Source: Alphaproteobacteria bacterium
GTDB lineage: Bacteria > Pseudomonadota > Alphaproteobacteria > UBA9655
Assembly: GCA_019749915.1 (NCBI GenBank)
Contig: JAIEPE010000030.1
Location: 1 to 49,824, forward strand
Direction: 5' to 3'
DNA: 49,824 nucleotides
Under the pieces are notes generated by a model that saw only the letters and a list, made by a program, of their open reading frames with translations, was not told the DNA's origin and did not search any database. Made by a program: the position numbers and the translations under genes. Of this stretch, positions 18,991-26,730 are shown piece by piece; position 1 is the stretch's first letter, and each line of letters opens with the position of its first letter.

Positions 18991-20388
18991 TTAAAAATGA
19001 ATCACCCGGCCAAAGGCATCCAAGACGGATTCATGCATGGCCTCTGATATGGTAGGATGGGGGAAGATGGTCTCCATAATTTCTTGCTCGGTTGCCTCTA
19101 GGGTTTTGGCCAAACAAAATCCTTGAATCATCTCGGTGACTTCCGCGCCAATCATATGAGCGCCTAAAAGCTCACCCGTTTTGCCATCAAAAATGGTTTT
19201 GATCATACCTTCGGGCTCTCTCATAGCAATTGCCTTTCCATTGGCCAGCAAGGGAAAACGCCCCACTTTAAGCTCATACTTGCCTGACGCCTTGGCGGCT
19301 TCCTCCGTCAATCCCACACTTGCAATTTGAGGATAACTGTAGGTACAGCCAGGAATATTTGTTGTTTTCAAAGGATGAGCCGTCTTAAGACCTTTAATTT
19401 TTTCCACACAGAGAACCCCTTCATGACTCGCTTTGTGAGCAAGCCACGGCGGCCCGGCCACATCACCAATGGCGTAAATACCAGGCTCTGCCGTTGCGCA
19501 CCATTCATTGGTCACAATGTGGCTCTTTTCAACTTTGACCTTTGTCTTTTCTAAGCCTAGATTTTCCGTATTACCAACAATACCCACAGCCAAAATCACC
19601 CGATCTACCTTCAATTCTTGCGTCTTCCCTTGAATCTCTAGGGTGGCAGTGACGGAATCTTTGTCTTTCTTCAGTCCCTTAACCGTAGCATTAGTATGAA
19701 TTTTAATGCCTTGCTTTTCAAAGGATTTGCGAGCCGCATCAGAGATATCTTTGTCTTCAACGGGTAAAATTCGATCAAGAACCTCTACAACCGTAACGTC
19801 GGCTCCCATCAAACGATAAAAGCTGGCAAACTCAATACCAATAGCGCCAGAACCCACCACCAGCAAGGATTTGGGCAACGCCTCAGGGATCATAGCTTCC
19901 TTATAGGTCCACACCAACTTCCCATCGGCTTCAAACCCTGGCAAGGAACGAGCCCGGGCACCGGTCGCTAAAATAACATGTGAGGTTTTAATTGAGGTCT
20001 TCCCGTCAACCATAAGTTCAATTTCAGTGCCTTTACGCCCTGCAATTTGGGCAGTGCCTTCAATAAGCATGATCTTATTTTTCTTCATCAAGTGACGGAC
20101 ACCATTTGCCAGTTGTTCGGCCACTGCACGGGAACGCTGGATTATTTTTTTAAAATCAATTGAGACCTTTTCTGCTTTAAAACCAAAGTCCTCTATATGA
20201 TGGAGAAGATGGTTAATTTCGCCGGAGCGCAGCAAAGCTTTGGTAGGAATACAGCCCCAATTAAGGCAAATTCCTCCCATATGAGCTTTCTCAATAACAA
20301 CTGTTTTTAAACCCAGCTGGCTTGCACGAATAGCAGCAACGTACCCCCCGGGGCCCCCTCCAATAATGACAACATCATACTCAGCCAT
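18991..20388 (-). CDS. lpdA: Dihydrolipoyl dehydrogenase (E3)
   Basis: 465 residues from the second ATG (20388), chosen because TTGGAG lies 8 nt upstream; the ATG at 20394 would be too close to it. Domains: FAD-binding GGGPGGYVAAIRASQ, redox-active disulfide GGICLNWGCIPTKALL, NAD-binding VVGSGAIGIEFASFY, the second FAD segment YAIGDVAGPPWLAHKA, and a dimer domain with the catalytic HPTISEAMHE. It reoxidises lipoamide of the pyruvate or 2-oxoglutarate dehydrogenase complexes. No E1 or E2 gene is beside it. Confidence 0.97.
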   Translation of the reverse strand: MAEYDVVIIGGGPGGYVAAIRASQLGLKTVVIEKAHMGGICLNWGCIPTKALLRSGEINHLLHHIEDFGFKAEKVSIDFKKIIQRSRAVAEQLANGVRHLMKKNKIMLIEGTAQIAGRKGTEIELMVDGKTSIKTSHVILATGARARSLPGFEADGKLVWTYKEAMIPEALPKSLLVVGSGAIGIEFASFYRLMGADVTVVEVLDRILPVEDKDISDAARKSFEKQGIKIHTNATVKGLKKDKDSVTATLEIQGKTQELKVDRVILAVGIVGNTENLGLEKTKVKVEKSHIVTNEWCATAEPGIYAIGDVAGPPWLAHKASHEGVLCVEKIKGLKTAHPLKTTNIPGCTYSYPQIASVGLTEEAAKASGKYELKVGRFPLLANGKAIAMREPEGMIKTIFDGKTGELLGAHMIGAEVTEMIQGFCLAKTLEATEQEIMETIFPHPTISEAMHESVLDAFGRVIHF

Positions 20389-20474
20389 CTTCATTCTCCA
20401 ATTTAATTGTTTGTAATATCCGATAGCATATGTATAAAAGAATCTCTATGGTAAATTGCTTTTCATTTAGGAAA

Positions 20475-20487
20475 TATACTTTATACT
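20475..20487 (+). promoter_or_regulatory. Possible -10 elements of a leaderless transcript
   Basis: TATACT occurs twice, at 20475-20480 and 20482-20487, just before the ATG at 20494 of the response regulator. No ribosome binding site is seen, so transcription may start at or near the ATG. No convincing -35 box accompanies either at 16-18 bp. Confidence 0.35.
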
Positions 20488-20493
20488 ACAGCC

Positions 20494-21189
20494 ATGACAG
20501 TGACCAAGCCCCATCTTTTACTCGTTGATGATGACGAACGTCTCAGGGAACTTTTATTCAAATTTCTTGTGGATAAGGGGTTTTTTGTCTCCACAGCTCA
20601 TGATGCATCCCACGCACGCGAATTGATGGACATTTTTATTTTTGACTTAATGATTCTTGACGTAATGATGCCCGATGAAGATGGACTTTCCCTCACCGAC
20701 TCCATTCGTAGTGGCCCTACACGCATGAAGGATATCCCTATTCTTTTACTCACAGCCATGGGAGAGACAGAGGATCGCATCACCGGCCTTGGAAAAGGAG
20801 CTGATGATTACCTATGCAAACCTTTTGATCCGCGCGAACTTCTCTTAAGGCTTCAAGCCATTTTAAAACGAAGTCAGGGCAGCAATGAGGTGGCTGTTCT
20901 CTCTCTTGGCAAAGTTTCCTTTGATATCAAACTCAATCGCTTGGAGAAGGAAGGAAAATCCATCCCTCTTACCACCGTTGAAAGTAGCCTTTTAAAAATC
21001 TTTGCACGCCACCGCGGCAAGCCTCTCTCTCGAGAGGATTTGGCAAGCGAGTATGGCGGCGATATGAATCCGCGAACTATTGACGTTCAAATTAATCGCT
21101 TAAGAAAAAAGATTGAAGATGATTTAAAAATCCCACGCTACCTTCAGACCGTAAGAGGAAAGGGGTACATCCTTTTGCCGGACGCATGA
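20494..21189 (+). CDS. OmpR-family response regulator
   Basis: 231 residues. An N-terminal receiver domain carries the acidic pocket VDDDE (residues 11-15), the phosphoacceptor Asp56 in DLMILDVMMPDEDG, a Thr/Ala switch region (LLLTAMGETEDR) and Lys in DDYLCKPFDPREL. The C-terminal winged-helix domain ends NPRTIDVQINRLRKKIE and VRGKGYIL, typical of OmpR/PhoB-type regulators that bind direct repeats in promoters. It overlaps the kinase gene by 4 bp (ATGA), so the two are co-translated. Target genes cannot be inferred. Confidence 0.93.
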   Translation: MTVTKPHLLLVDDDERLRELLFKFLVDKGFFVSTAHDASHARELMDIFIFDLMILDVMMPDEDGLSLTDSIRSGPTRMKDIPILLLTAMGETEDRITGLGKGADDYLCKPFDPRELLLRLQAILKRSQGSNEVAVLSLGKVSFDIKLNRLEKEGKSIPLTTVESSLLKIFARHRGKPLSREDLASEYGGDMNPRTIDVQINRLRKKIEDDLKIPRYLQTVRGKGYILLPDA

Positions 21190-22505
21190 GATACTTTATA
21201 AAACATCCATTCAAAGCTTTAAAAACCTACCTTCCCAAAAGTATGTTTGGGCGCACTCTTATGATTTTAATGGCTCCCCTCGTCCTTGTAGGGACCCTTT
21301 CCGCCTATATCTTTTTTGACAACCACTGGGATCATGTCACAAACGCTCTTGCCAACACACTAGCTGGAGAAGTTGCAACCCTAACGGCCCTTCATAACGC
21401 CTCTCCAAAGAATCAACATTTCTATAATTCCTTGGCGGGCGTTAACTTTAAGACACGTACAAACTTTATCCCAAAAGAACATTTAGATCCAACTCTCCTT
21501 AAAAAGAGTGCTGATCCCTTTTTAACTACAGCTTTACAAAAGAAAATCTTCACCCCCTATACTCTTGAAATAAGCAAGGACAAGATTATTATTAAGGTAG
21601 AGGTTAAAGATGGTGTCTTAGAGTTTGTCACCCCACGCAAACGTTTTTTAAGTAAAACGTTTTATTTATTTATCATGTGGGTTGGCCTTACCTCTGCATT
21701 TTTTCTATTGATTGCCTCAATTTTTATGCACAATCAAGTCAAACCCTTACGCCGCCTTGCAATTGCCGCCGATCGATTTGGCAAAGGGCGTTCTTTTCCT
21801 GATTTTAAGCCGGAAGGAGCCACCGAAATCCGCAAAGTAACGAAAGCTTTTTTAGAAATGAAGGCCCGTTTGAATCGCCAACTTACTCAACGCTTGGATA
21901 TGCTTTCTGGCGTTTCCCATGATTTAAGAACGCCTCTGACCCGCATGCAACTTCAATTAGCTATGATGCCTCCTTCCTCTGAAGTCACTGGTCTTCAAAA
22001 GGACATCGACGAGATGAGCCAAATGCTGGAAGGTTATCTGACTTTTGCTCGTGGGGAAGGCCTTGAAGAAACAAGTGAAACACCCATGAATTCCCTTCTT
22101 TTAGATGCGATTGAGGGACGAGCTCAACTCACAGCGTCTATTCATTATAATCCAGTCTCCCTTCCCTCTCTTCACATTAAGCCTCAAGCCTTAAAAAGGT
22201 GTCTGACAAACCTGATTAATAATGCGACTCGCTATGGCAAAGAAGTGTGGGTTAATGCCCAGACAAATACGGATTCTCTTGTCATTTTCGTTGAAGATAA
22301 CGGTCCAGGCATTCCCGAAGAAAAAATGCAAGAAGTGTTTAAACCCTTCTTTCGCCTGGACCGTTCACGAAATATCAATACGGGAGGGGTGGGCCTAGGC
22401 CTCACCATTGCTAGAGATATTGCCCAAAGCCATGGGGGAGACATCCAGCTCACCTCCTCCAAAAACCATGGGGGCCTGAGTGCCTCTCTTATTTTGCCTT
22501 TATAA
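21186..22505 (+). CDS. EnvZ-like membrane sensor histidine kinase
   Basis: 439 residues. Membrane helices at about 24-44 and 158-180 flank a periplasmic sensor region of some 110 residues. HAMP is seen around NQVKPLRRLAIAADRFG. The phosphoacceptor helix is SGVSHDLRTPLTRMQ with His245. The ATP-binding domain has the N box NLINNATRYG, the G1 box VEDNGPGIPEE, the F box FKPFFRLD and G2 GGVGLGLTIARDI. It phosphorylates the preceding regulator. The sensor domain resembles EnvZ-type kinases of alphaproteobacteria; the signal is unknown. Confidence 0.93.
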   Translation: MRYFIKHPFKALKTYLPKSMFGRTLMILMAPLVLVGTLSAYIFFDNHWDHVTNALANTLAGEVATLTALHNASPKNQHFYNSLAGVNFKTRTNFIPKEHLDPTLLKKSADPFLTTALQKKIFTPYTLEISKDKIIIKVEVKDGVLEFVTPRKRFLSKTFYLFIMWVGLTSAFFLLIASIFMHNQVKPLRRLAIAADRFGKGRSFPDFKPEGATEIRKVTKAFLEMKARLNRQLTQRLDMLSGVSHDLRTPLTRMQLQLAMMPPSSEVTGLQKDIDEMSQMLEGYLTFARGEGLEETSETPMNSLLLDAIEGRAQLTASIHYNPVSLPSLHIKPQALKRCLTNLINNATRYGKEVWVNAQTNTDSLVIFVEDNGPGIPEEKMQEVFKPFFRLDRSRNINTGGVGLGLTIARDIAQSHGGDIQLTSSKNHGGLSASLILPL

Positions 22506-22634
22506 AGTGTCTAACCATAAAAATTATAATCAGCCAAATGTGATATAACATATGAGATCAAATACTCTAGTGACAGATTTATAATAGATAAGCCGTACGC
22601 TAAGTCACTGGCGAATAAAGTTGAAACTTTCGAG

Positions 22635-22840
22635 GGAATTGCAGAATTCTTCCGGCTTTGTCATCCCCGCGGAGGCGGGGATCTAATAGGTCTTTGAAAC
22701 GAAATAAATTTTTTCCATACTTGGCAAAACAATCCCTTTGTTAACTTTTTACTTTTTTATCCCTAAAAATAATCTCCTAACCTAACGTTTTCCTGGATCC
22801 CCGCCTTCGCGGGGATGACAAACACTGGAATTTTACAATT
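22635..22840. repeat. Long MITE-like inverted repeat
   Basis: Arms TGTCATCCCCGCGGAGGCGG (from 22660) and CCGCCTTCGCGGGGATGACA (to 22820) are near-perfect inverse complements, each itself a GC hairpin. Weaker pairing extends outward (GCAGAATTCTTCCGG against CACTGGAATTTTACAATT). About 110 AT-rich bases lie between the arms. No gene is inside. The sequence is unrelated to the repeat after eno. The rest of the gap up to 23127 holds a short ATAAAGT/ACTTTAT hairpin at 23052-23071 and no recognisable gene. Confidence 0.8.
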
Positions 22841-23127
22841 GGCTCATTCGAAAAACATTTTAAGACAAAAAAACAAATATTTCTAACTTTAATAACAACT
22901 TTTGGCACTCAAGAAACTATTTGGTCACAAGAACTTATTACGAATGAGCTGACCATGGATGTATTTTTTAAGTCATAACGAGCTTAGAGCATTAGATGTA
23001 TGGAACGAAAAATATCATCAAATCAAAATCTTCGTGAGCTGGCTCTGGGTTATAAAGTGACTTGACTTTATGAACCTTTATTCCGTAGGATAATTTCTTA
23101 AGTCATCGGACAAGAAAGGAGAGCGTC

Positions 23128-23268
23128 ATGAATAATTATTTCTATAACTCGTATTGCGCATCTCCTTATTGGCGTTGGTGGGATTCTTATACTTCGAGAT
23201 TCTTCCATCAATTTTTGCCAAAACGAGAGAGCCATGACAATTTTAAAAAGCATTCAAAACACACTTAA
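23128..23268 (+). CDS. Small aromatic-rich ORF, candidate leader peptide
   Basis: 46 codons from the ATG at 23128, preceded by AAAGGAG at ideal spacing, a far stronger site than that of the gene it overlaps. Twelve of the first 29 residues are aromatic, with the run YWRWWDSY at 14-21. It ends 32 bases inside the downstream COG2984 substrate-binding gene, in another frame. Known members of that transporter family include a tryptophan transporter component. Strong initiation, clustered Trp/Tyr codons and overlap with a transporter start would fit a leader peptide whose translation reports aromatic aminoacyl-tRNA levels. That role is inference. A membrane or structural small protein is the alternative. 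Confidence 0.5.
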   Translation: MNNYFYNSYCASPYWRWWDSYTSRFFHQFLPKRESHDNFKKHSKHT

Positions 23269-24187
23269 ATTAAGTCCCTTTATCCTAAGCCTTCTTTACG
23301 CATCAGGAGCGCTTGCCCATAAAACAATTGGAATCACCCAAATTGTTGACCACCCTTCTTTAAATGATATCCGCAAGGGAATCATAGAAGAGCTTGCTCA
23401 AGCGGGGTATCACGAAGGAAAAAACCTTACCATTATCTTTGAAAATGCTCAGGGAAATCCCTCAACGGCTTCCCAAATCGCTCATAAGTTTCAAAGCCTT
23501 CCCTTAGATGCGATCATTCCCATATCAACTCCATCAACCCAAGCGGTGGTTCAGCAAGTTAAGGACACGCCCATTATTTTTGCCGCTATAAGCGATCCTT
23601 TAGAAGCAAAAATTGTCTCTTCTCTTGAACATCCTGGTGGAAATGTAACGGGAGTTGCTGATATTCCCCCTGTTGAAGAGCAGCTTGACTTCATCATGCA
23701 ATGCCTCCCCAATCTTAAAGTTTTAGGTTTTCTTTATAATCCAGGTGAGGTTAATAACGTTATTTTTCTCAAGCATTTAGAAAAGGCTGCAAAGGAGAAG
23801 AATATTAAAATCCTTAAAGCCAGCGCTTCCAAAACTGCTGACATCCAAGCTGCGGTCAATAGCATCGTTGAAGATGTTGATGCCCTCTTTATCGGAAATG
23901 ATAATACAATTGTTTCAGGGTTAGAGGCTGTCATCAAGACATCTCTTAAAGCAAAGAAACCTTTCTTTGTCAGTGACCCGGACTCAGTAAATCGAGGCGC
24001 TTTAGCTGCCTATGCTTATGATCAACGGAAAATCGGCCAACAAGCAGGGCGTATGCTACTTGAGATTTTTAATGGAAAAAATCCTGGAGACCTCAGCGTT
24101 GAAAAGCCCCATGATCTCAGGACATATATTAACCCTCGCACGGCAAGTCTGTTTAACATACACTGCAGTGCCATAAAACCTAAGTAG
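23234..24187 (+). CDS. ABC transporter substrate-binding protein, COG2984 (TrpX-like) family, copy 1
   Basis: 317 residues with a Sec signal peptide (LSPFILSLLYASGALA). The mature part has the family pattern: IGITQIVDHPSLNDIRKGI, GKNLTIIFENAQGNPSTA, PISTPSTQAV, FAAISDPLEAKIV, GNVTGVAD, FLYNPGE and IGNDNTIVSGLEA. COG2984 proteins deliver small ligands, in studied cases aromatic amino acids, to an ABC permease in the inner membrane. No permease or ATPase gene is in the window. Its start lies inside a small aromatic-rich ORF. It is followed after 13 bp by a paralogue. Ligand unknown. Confidence 0.88.
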   Translation: MTILKSIQNTLKLSPFILSLLYASGALAHKTIGITQIVDHPSLNDIRKGIIEELAQAGYHEGKNLTIIFENAQGNPSTASQIAHKFQSLPLDAIIPISTPSTQAVVQQVKDTPIIFAAISDPLEAKIVSSLEHPGGNVTGVADIPPVEEQLDFIMQCLPNLKVLGFLYNPGEVNNVIFLKHLEKAAKEKNIKILKASASKTADIQAAVNSIVEDVDALFIGNDNTIVSGLEAVIKTSLKAKKPFFVSDPDSVNRGALAAYAYDQRKIGQQAGRMLLEIFNGKNPGDLSVEKPHDLRTYINPRTASLFNIHCSAIKPK

Positions 24188-24200
24188 GAGGCCCCTTAAG

Positions 24201-25142
24201 ATGTTGCGAACACTCATTTTATTTTTATCCCTTTGGCTATGGCAGCTGCCTTCAAGTTATGCTGACGCCCCTGTTCATATTGCGGTTGGCCAAATCGTTG
24301 CCCATCCCGCCCTTGATTCCCTTCGAGAGGGATTAAAAGAAGGCCTTGAAAAAAGTGGGTACATCGAGGGGAAAAACTTAGAATGGACCTACGAAAACGC
24401 TCAAGGAAATCCGACAACAGCAATTCAAATCAGCAAAAAGCTCGTCAGCCTTAATCCTACAGTTATTGTCACCCTTTCAACGCCAATGACCCAAGCAGCT
24501 CTCGCGGTGACCTCCACAATCCCTATTGTTTTTGGAGCTGTCTCTGATCCGGTCGCAGCAAAACTTTCAGGGCAGAAGAATGTTACAGGTCTTACCGATT
24601 TTGTCCCCCCCGAGGTCCAACTTAAACTCGTCCAAGACTTTCTTCCTAACGTTAAAGTTATTGGAGTTATTTATAACTCTGGCGAATCCAACTCCGTCAA
24701 ACAAATTCAAGATCTTAAAACGGAAGCTCAAAAGCAAAACATAAAAATTGTTGAAGCCTCCATTTCAAAAAGTAGCGATGTCTCGAGTGCTACAAAAACC
24801 TTGATTGGCAAGGTTGATGCAATTCTTTTACCCACGGACAATACGGTCATTACAGCGTTAGAAAGCATTCTTAAGATTGGAGAAGACAACAAAATTCCGG
24901 TCTTTGGAAGCGACATTGACATTGTAAGACGAGGTGCAACAGCCGCTTATGGAGTCAGTTGGCATGAATCGGGCCTCACTCTTGCTGAAATAGTCACCCA
25001 AATTTTAAAAGGTACCCCCGTGACTGACCTTCCTATTAGAAATCCATCTCATCTCCTTTTTTATATTAATTTAAAGGCGGCAGAAAAAATCGGTCTTTCG
25101 GTTCCTGATCCTCTTCAAAAGAGGGCAGATATGATACTCTAA
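24201..25142 (+). CDS. ABC transporter substrate-binding protein, COG2984 family, copy 2
   Basis: 313 residues with a signal peptide ending SSYA-DA. It is clearly a paralogue of the previous gene: AVGQIVAHPALDSLREGL, GKNLEWTYENAQGNPTTA, TLSTPMTQAA, FGAVSDPVAAKL, GVIYNSGES, LPTDNTVITALES and GSDIDIVRRGATAAYG. The last segment is a hinge/ligand motif shared by both. A strong TAGGAGG box precedes it, unlike copy 1. The tandem arrangement suggests a local duplication followed by divergence, perhaps with different ligands. A permease elsewhere must be assumed for function. Confidence 0.88.
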   Translation: MLRTLILFLSLWLWQLPSSYADAPVHIAVGQIVAHPALDSLREGLKEGLEKSGYIEGKNLEWTYENAQGNPTTAIQISKKLVSLNPTVIVTLSTPMTQAALAVTSTIPIVFGAVSDPVAAKLSGQKNVTGLTDFVPPEVQLKLVQDFLPNVKVIGVIYNSGESNSVKQIQDLKTEAQKQNIKIVEASISKSSDVSSATKTLIGKVDAILLPTDNTVITALESILKIGEDNKIPVFGSDIDIVRRGATAAYGVSWHESGLTLAEIVTQILKGTPVTDLPIRNPSHLLFYINLKAAEKIGLSVPDPLQKRADMIL

Positions 25143-25171
25143 GGAAAGGAAAGACGATTTAAGGATTTGAA

Positions 25172-26047
25172 ATGATGCTTGAAAGCTCCCAAAGACCCGT
25201 TCTTCTGATCACCGGGATGTCCGGATCTGGCCGTTCTTTTGCCTTAAAAGCCCTTGAAGATATGGGATATGAAACCATTGATAACTTACCCCTCTCTTTT
25301 CTTGAGACCACCACCCTAGCCCAACAAGAAACCTCCCAACCTTTGGCCATTTCTATCGATGTGCGGACGCGAGATTTCTCTTTAGAGCATATTCTGCATA
25401 AAATGGAAAAACTGACAAAAAATTCTTCCCTTAAAACACAGCTTATTTTTTTCGATTGTGACGATGATGTTCTTGCCCGTAGGTATAATCAAACGCGCCG
25501 CATTCACCCCCTTGCCCATGAACGTCCCGTCATTGATGGAATTCGCCATGAGCGACTTTTAATATCCCCTTTGCGTGAACATGCAGATCTTGTGATTGAC
25601 ACAAGTCTTCTTTTACCCACCGATCTTCGAGGCCAGCTTCGTAGATATTTTCTCCCCCAAAAAGCTCCACGCTTAAGTATTTTCATCACATCTTTTTCCT
25701 TTCGTCACGGCCTTCCGCGAGAAGCCGACATGGTTTTTGATGCCCGGCTTTTAAAAAATCCCTTTTATATTGAGGAACTTTGCTCCTTAAGCGGAGAAGC
25801 CACGGAAGTTGCAGCTTATATCAAGAAAGACCCTATCTTTCCAAAGTATCTCGAGACCCTTAAGTCGATTCTTTCTCTCTCTCTTCCCCGCTTTATAGAA
25901 GAAGGCCGCAGCTATCTTACAATTGCTGTCGGCTGCACAGGAGGACAACATCGTTCAGTTTTTATAGCAAAACTACTTAAAGAGTGGTTACAAGAACAAA
26001 AAAACAAGGTAAAATTAAGGCATCGCGATTTAAAAAAGGCCAAATAA
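25172..26047 (+). CDS. rapZ: RNase adapter / nucleotide-binding protein RapZ (YvcJ) family
   Basis: 291 residues. The N-terminal P-loop reads GMSGSGRSFALKALEDMGYE, with Arg where many members have Lys, followed by TIDNLPLSFLE. The Walker B-like FFDCDDDVLARRYNQTRR and the C-terminal AVGCTGGQHRSVFIA complete the family signature. In enterobacteria RapZ governs glucosamine-6-phosphate synthase through small RNAs; in other bacteria it binds UDP-GlcNAc or regulates differently. It is followed at once by EIIA and HPr genes, the standard alphaproteobacterial order, but the kinase gene hprK that usually precedes it is absent here. Confidence 0.92.
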   Translation: MMLESSQRPVLLITGMSGSGRSFALKALEDMGYETIDNLPLSFLETTTLAQQETSQPLAISIDVRTRDFSLEHILHKMEKLTKNSSLKTQLIFFDCDDDVLARRYNQTRRIHPLAHERPVIDGIRHERLLISPLREHADLVIDTSLLLPTDLRGQLRRYFLPQKAPRLSIFITSFSFRHGLPREADMVFDARLLKNPFYIEELCSLSGEATEVAAYIKKDPIFPKYLETLKSILSLSLPRFIEEGRSYLTIAVGCTGGQHRSVFIAKLLKEWLQEQKNKVKLRHRDLKKAK

Positions 26048-26048
26048 A

Positions 26049-26465
26049 ATGATAGGTATTGTTCTTGTAAGCCATGGAAATCTCGCAAATGAGTTTGCAA
26101 AAATCCTTGAACACATTGTTGGACCCCAAGAAAACTTAATAGCCGTCAGTTTATTTCCCGACGATGATATGGAAGTCAAACGCAGGGAAATTCAAGATGC
26201 CATTCAACAGGTCGAGAAAAATCAAGGAGTTGTTATTCTTACGGACATGTTTGGCGGCACTCCCTCAAATCTGGCCCATTCTTTATTAAAAGGTCAGAAT
26301 GTTGAAATTGTTGCTGGCATGAATCTGCCCCTCCTCATCAAGTTGGTCAGCATTCGCAAAACAAAATCTCTCCACGAATCTGTTCTTTTGGCTCAAGAAG
26401 CCGGACGAAAGTACATTCACGTAGCCTCTCAAACCCTCAATGAAAGTAAGGCCAAACATGGTTAA
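26049..26465 (+). CDS. manX: PTS EIIA component, mannose family
   Basis: 138 residues. The phosphoacceptor is His9 in IVLVSHGNLANEF. The DMFGGTPSNLA motif, characteristic of the EIIA-Man fold, lies at about 74-84. It accepts phosphate from HPr. No EIIB, EIIC or EIID transport component is near, so as in many alphaproteobacteria it probably serves a regulatory phosphorelay and not sugar uptake. The gene starts one base after the rapZ stop and overlaps the ptsH start by 8 bp. Confidence 0.93.
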   Translation: MIGIVLVSHGNLANEFAKILEHIVGPQENLIAVSLFPDDDMEVKRREIQDAIQQVEKNQGVVILTDMFGGTPSNLAHSLLKGQNVEIVAGMNLPLLIKLVSIRKTKSLHESVLLAQEAGRKYIHVASQTLNESKAKHG

Positions 26466-26730
26466 GCATGAAGTCTTGATTCAAAATCGAAAAGGACTCC
26501 ATGCCCGAGCCTCTGCTCAAATTGTGAAAATTGCTGAATCTTTTGATGCAGAAACCTATATTTGTTATCAGGAGCGTCGCGTACCAGCTGAATCCATCAT
26601 GGGTCTTTTAATGCTAGGCGCTGGACAAGGATCTCTCATTATAATCGAAGCCGAAGGAAATGATGCGAAAAAAGCTGTTGATTCTTTGGCGCAACTTATT
26701 GAAGACAAATTTGGGGAAGATCAATGGTAA
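26458..26730 (+). CDS. ptsH: HPr phosphocarrier protein
   Basis: 90 residues from the ATG at 26458, chosen because GTAAGG precedes it and MVKHEVLIQNRKGLHARASA matches the family start; the ATG at 26440 only adds six residues. The active His lies in KGLHARAS. The regulatory-Ser region reads ESIMGLLMLGAGQG, so a Ser is retained although no HPr kinase gene lies nearby. It passes phosphate from EI to EIIA. It overlaps both neighbours by a few bases, which indicates translational coupling in rapZ-manX-ptsH. Confidence 0.93.
   Translation: MVKHEVLIQNRKGLHARASAQIVKIAESFDAETYICYQERRVPAESIMGLLMLGAGQGSLIIIEAEGNDAKKAVDSLAQLIEDKFGEDQW

Noticed and set aside
20494-22505. Assignment of the two-component pair to ChvI/ChvG because of the nearby rapZ-manX-ptsH block
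   Set aside because: The regulator and kinase sequences look OmpR/EnvZ-like (LLLTAMGETEDR, SGVSHDLRTPLTRMQ) and hprK is absent, so locus position alone is not enough.
22984-23067. Short frame MERKISSNQNLRELALGYK upstream of the leader ORF
   Set aside because: Only 21 codons, no ribosome binding site, and no recognisable remnant.
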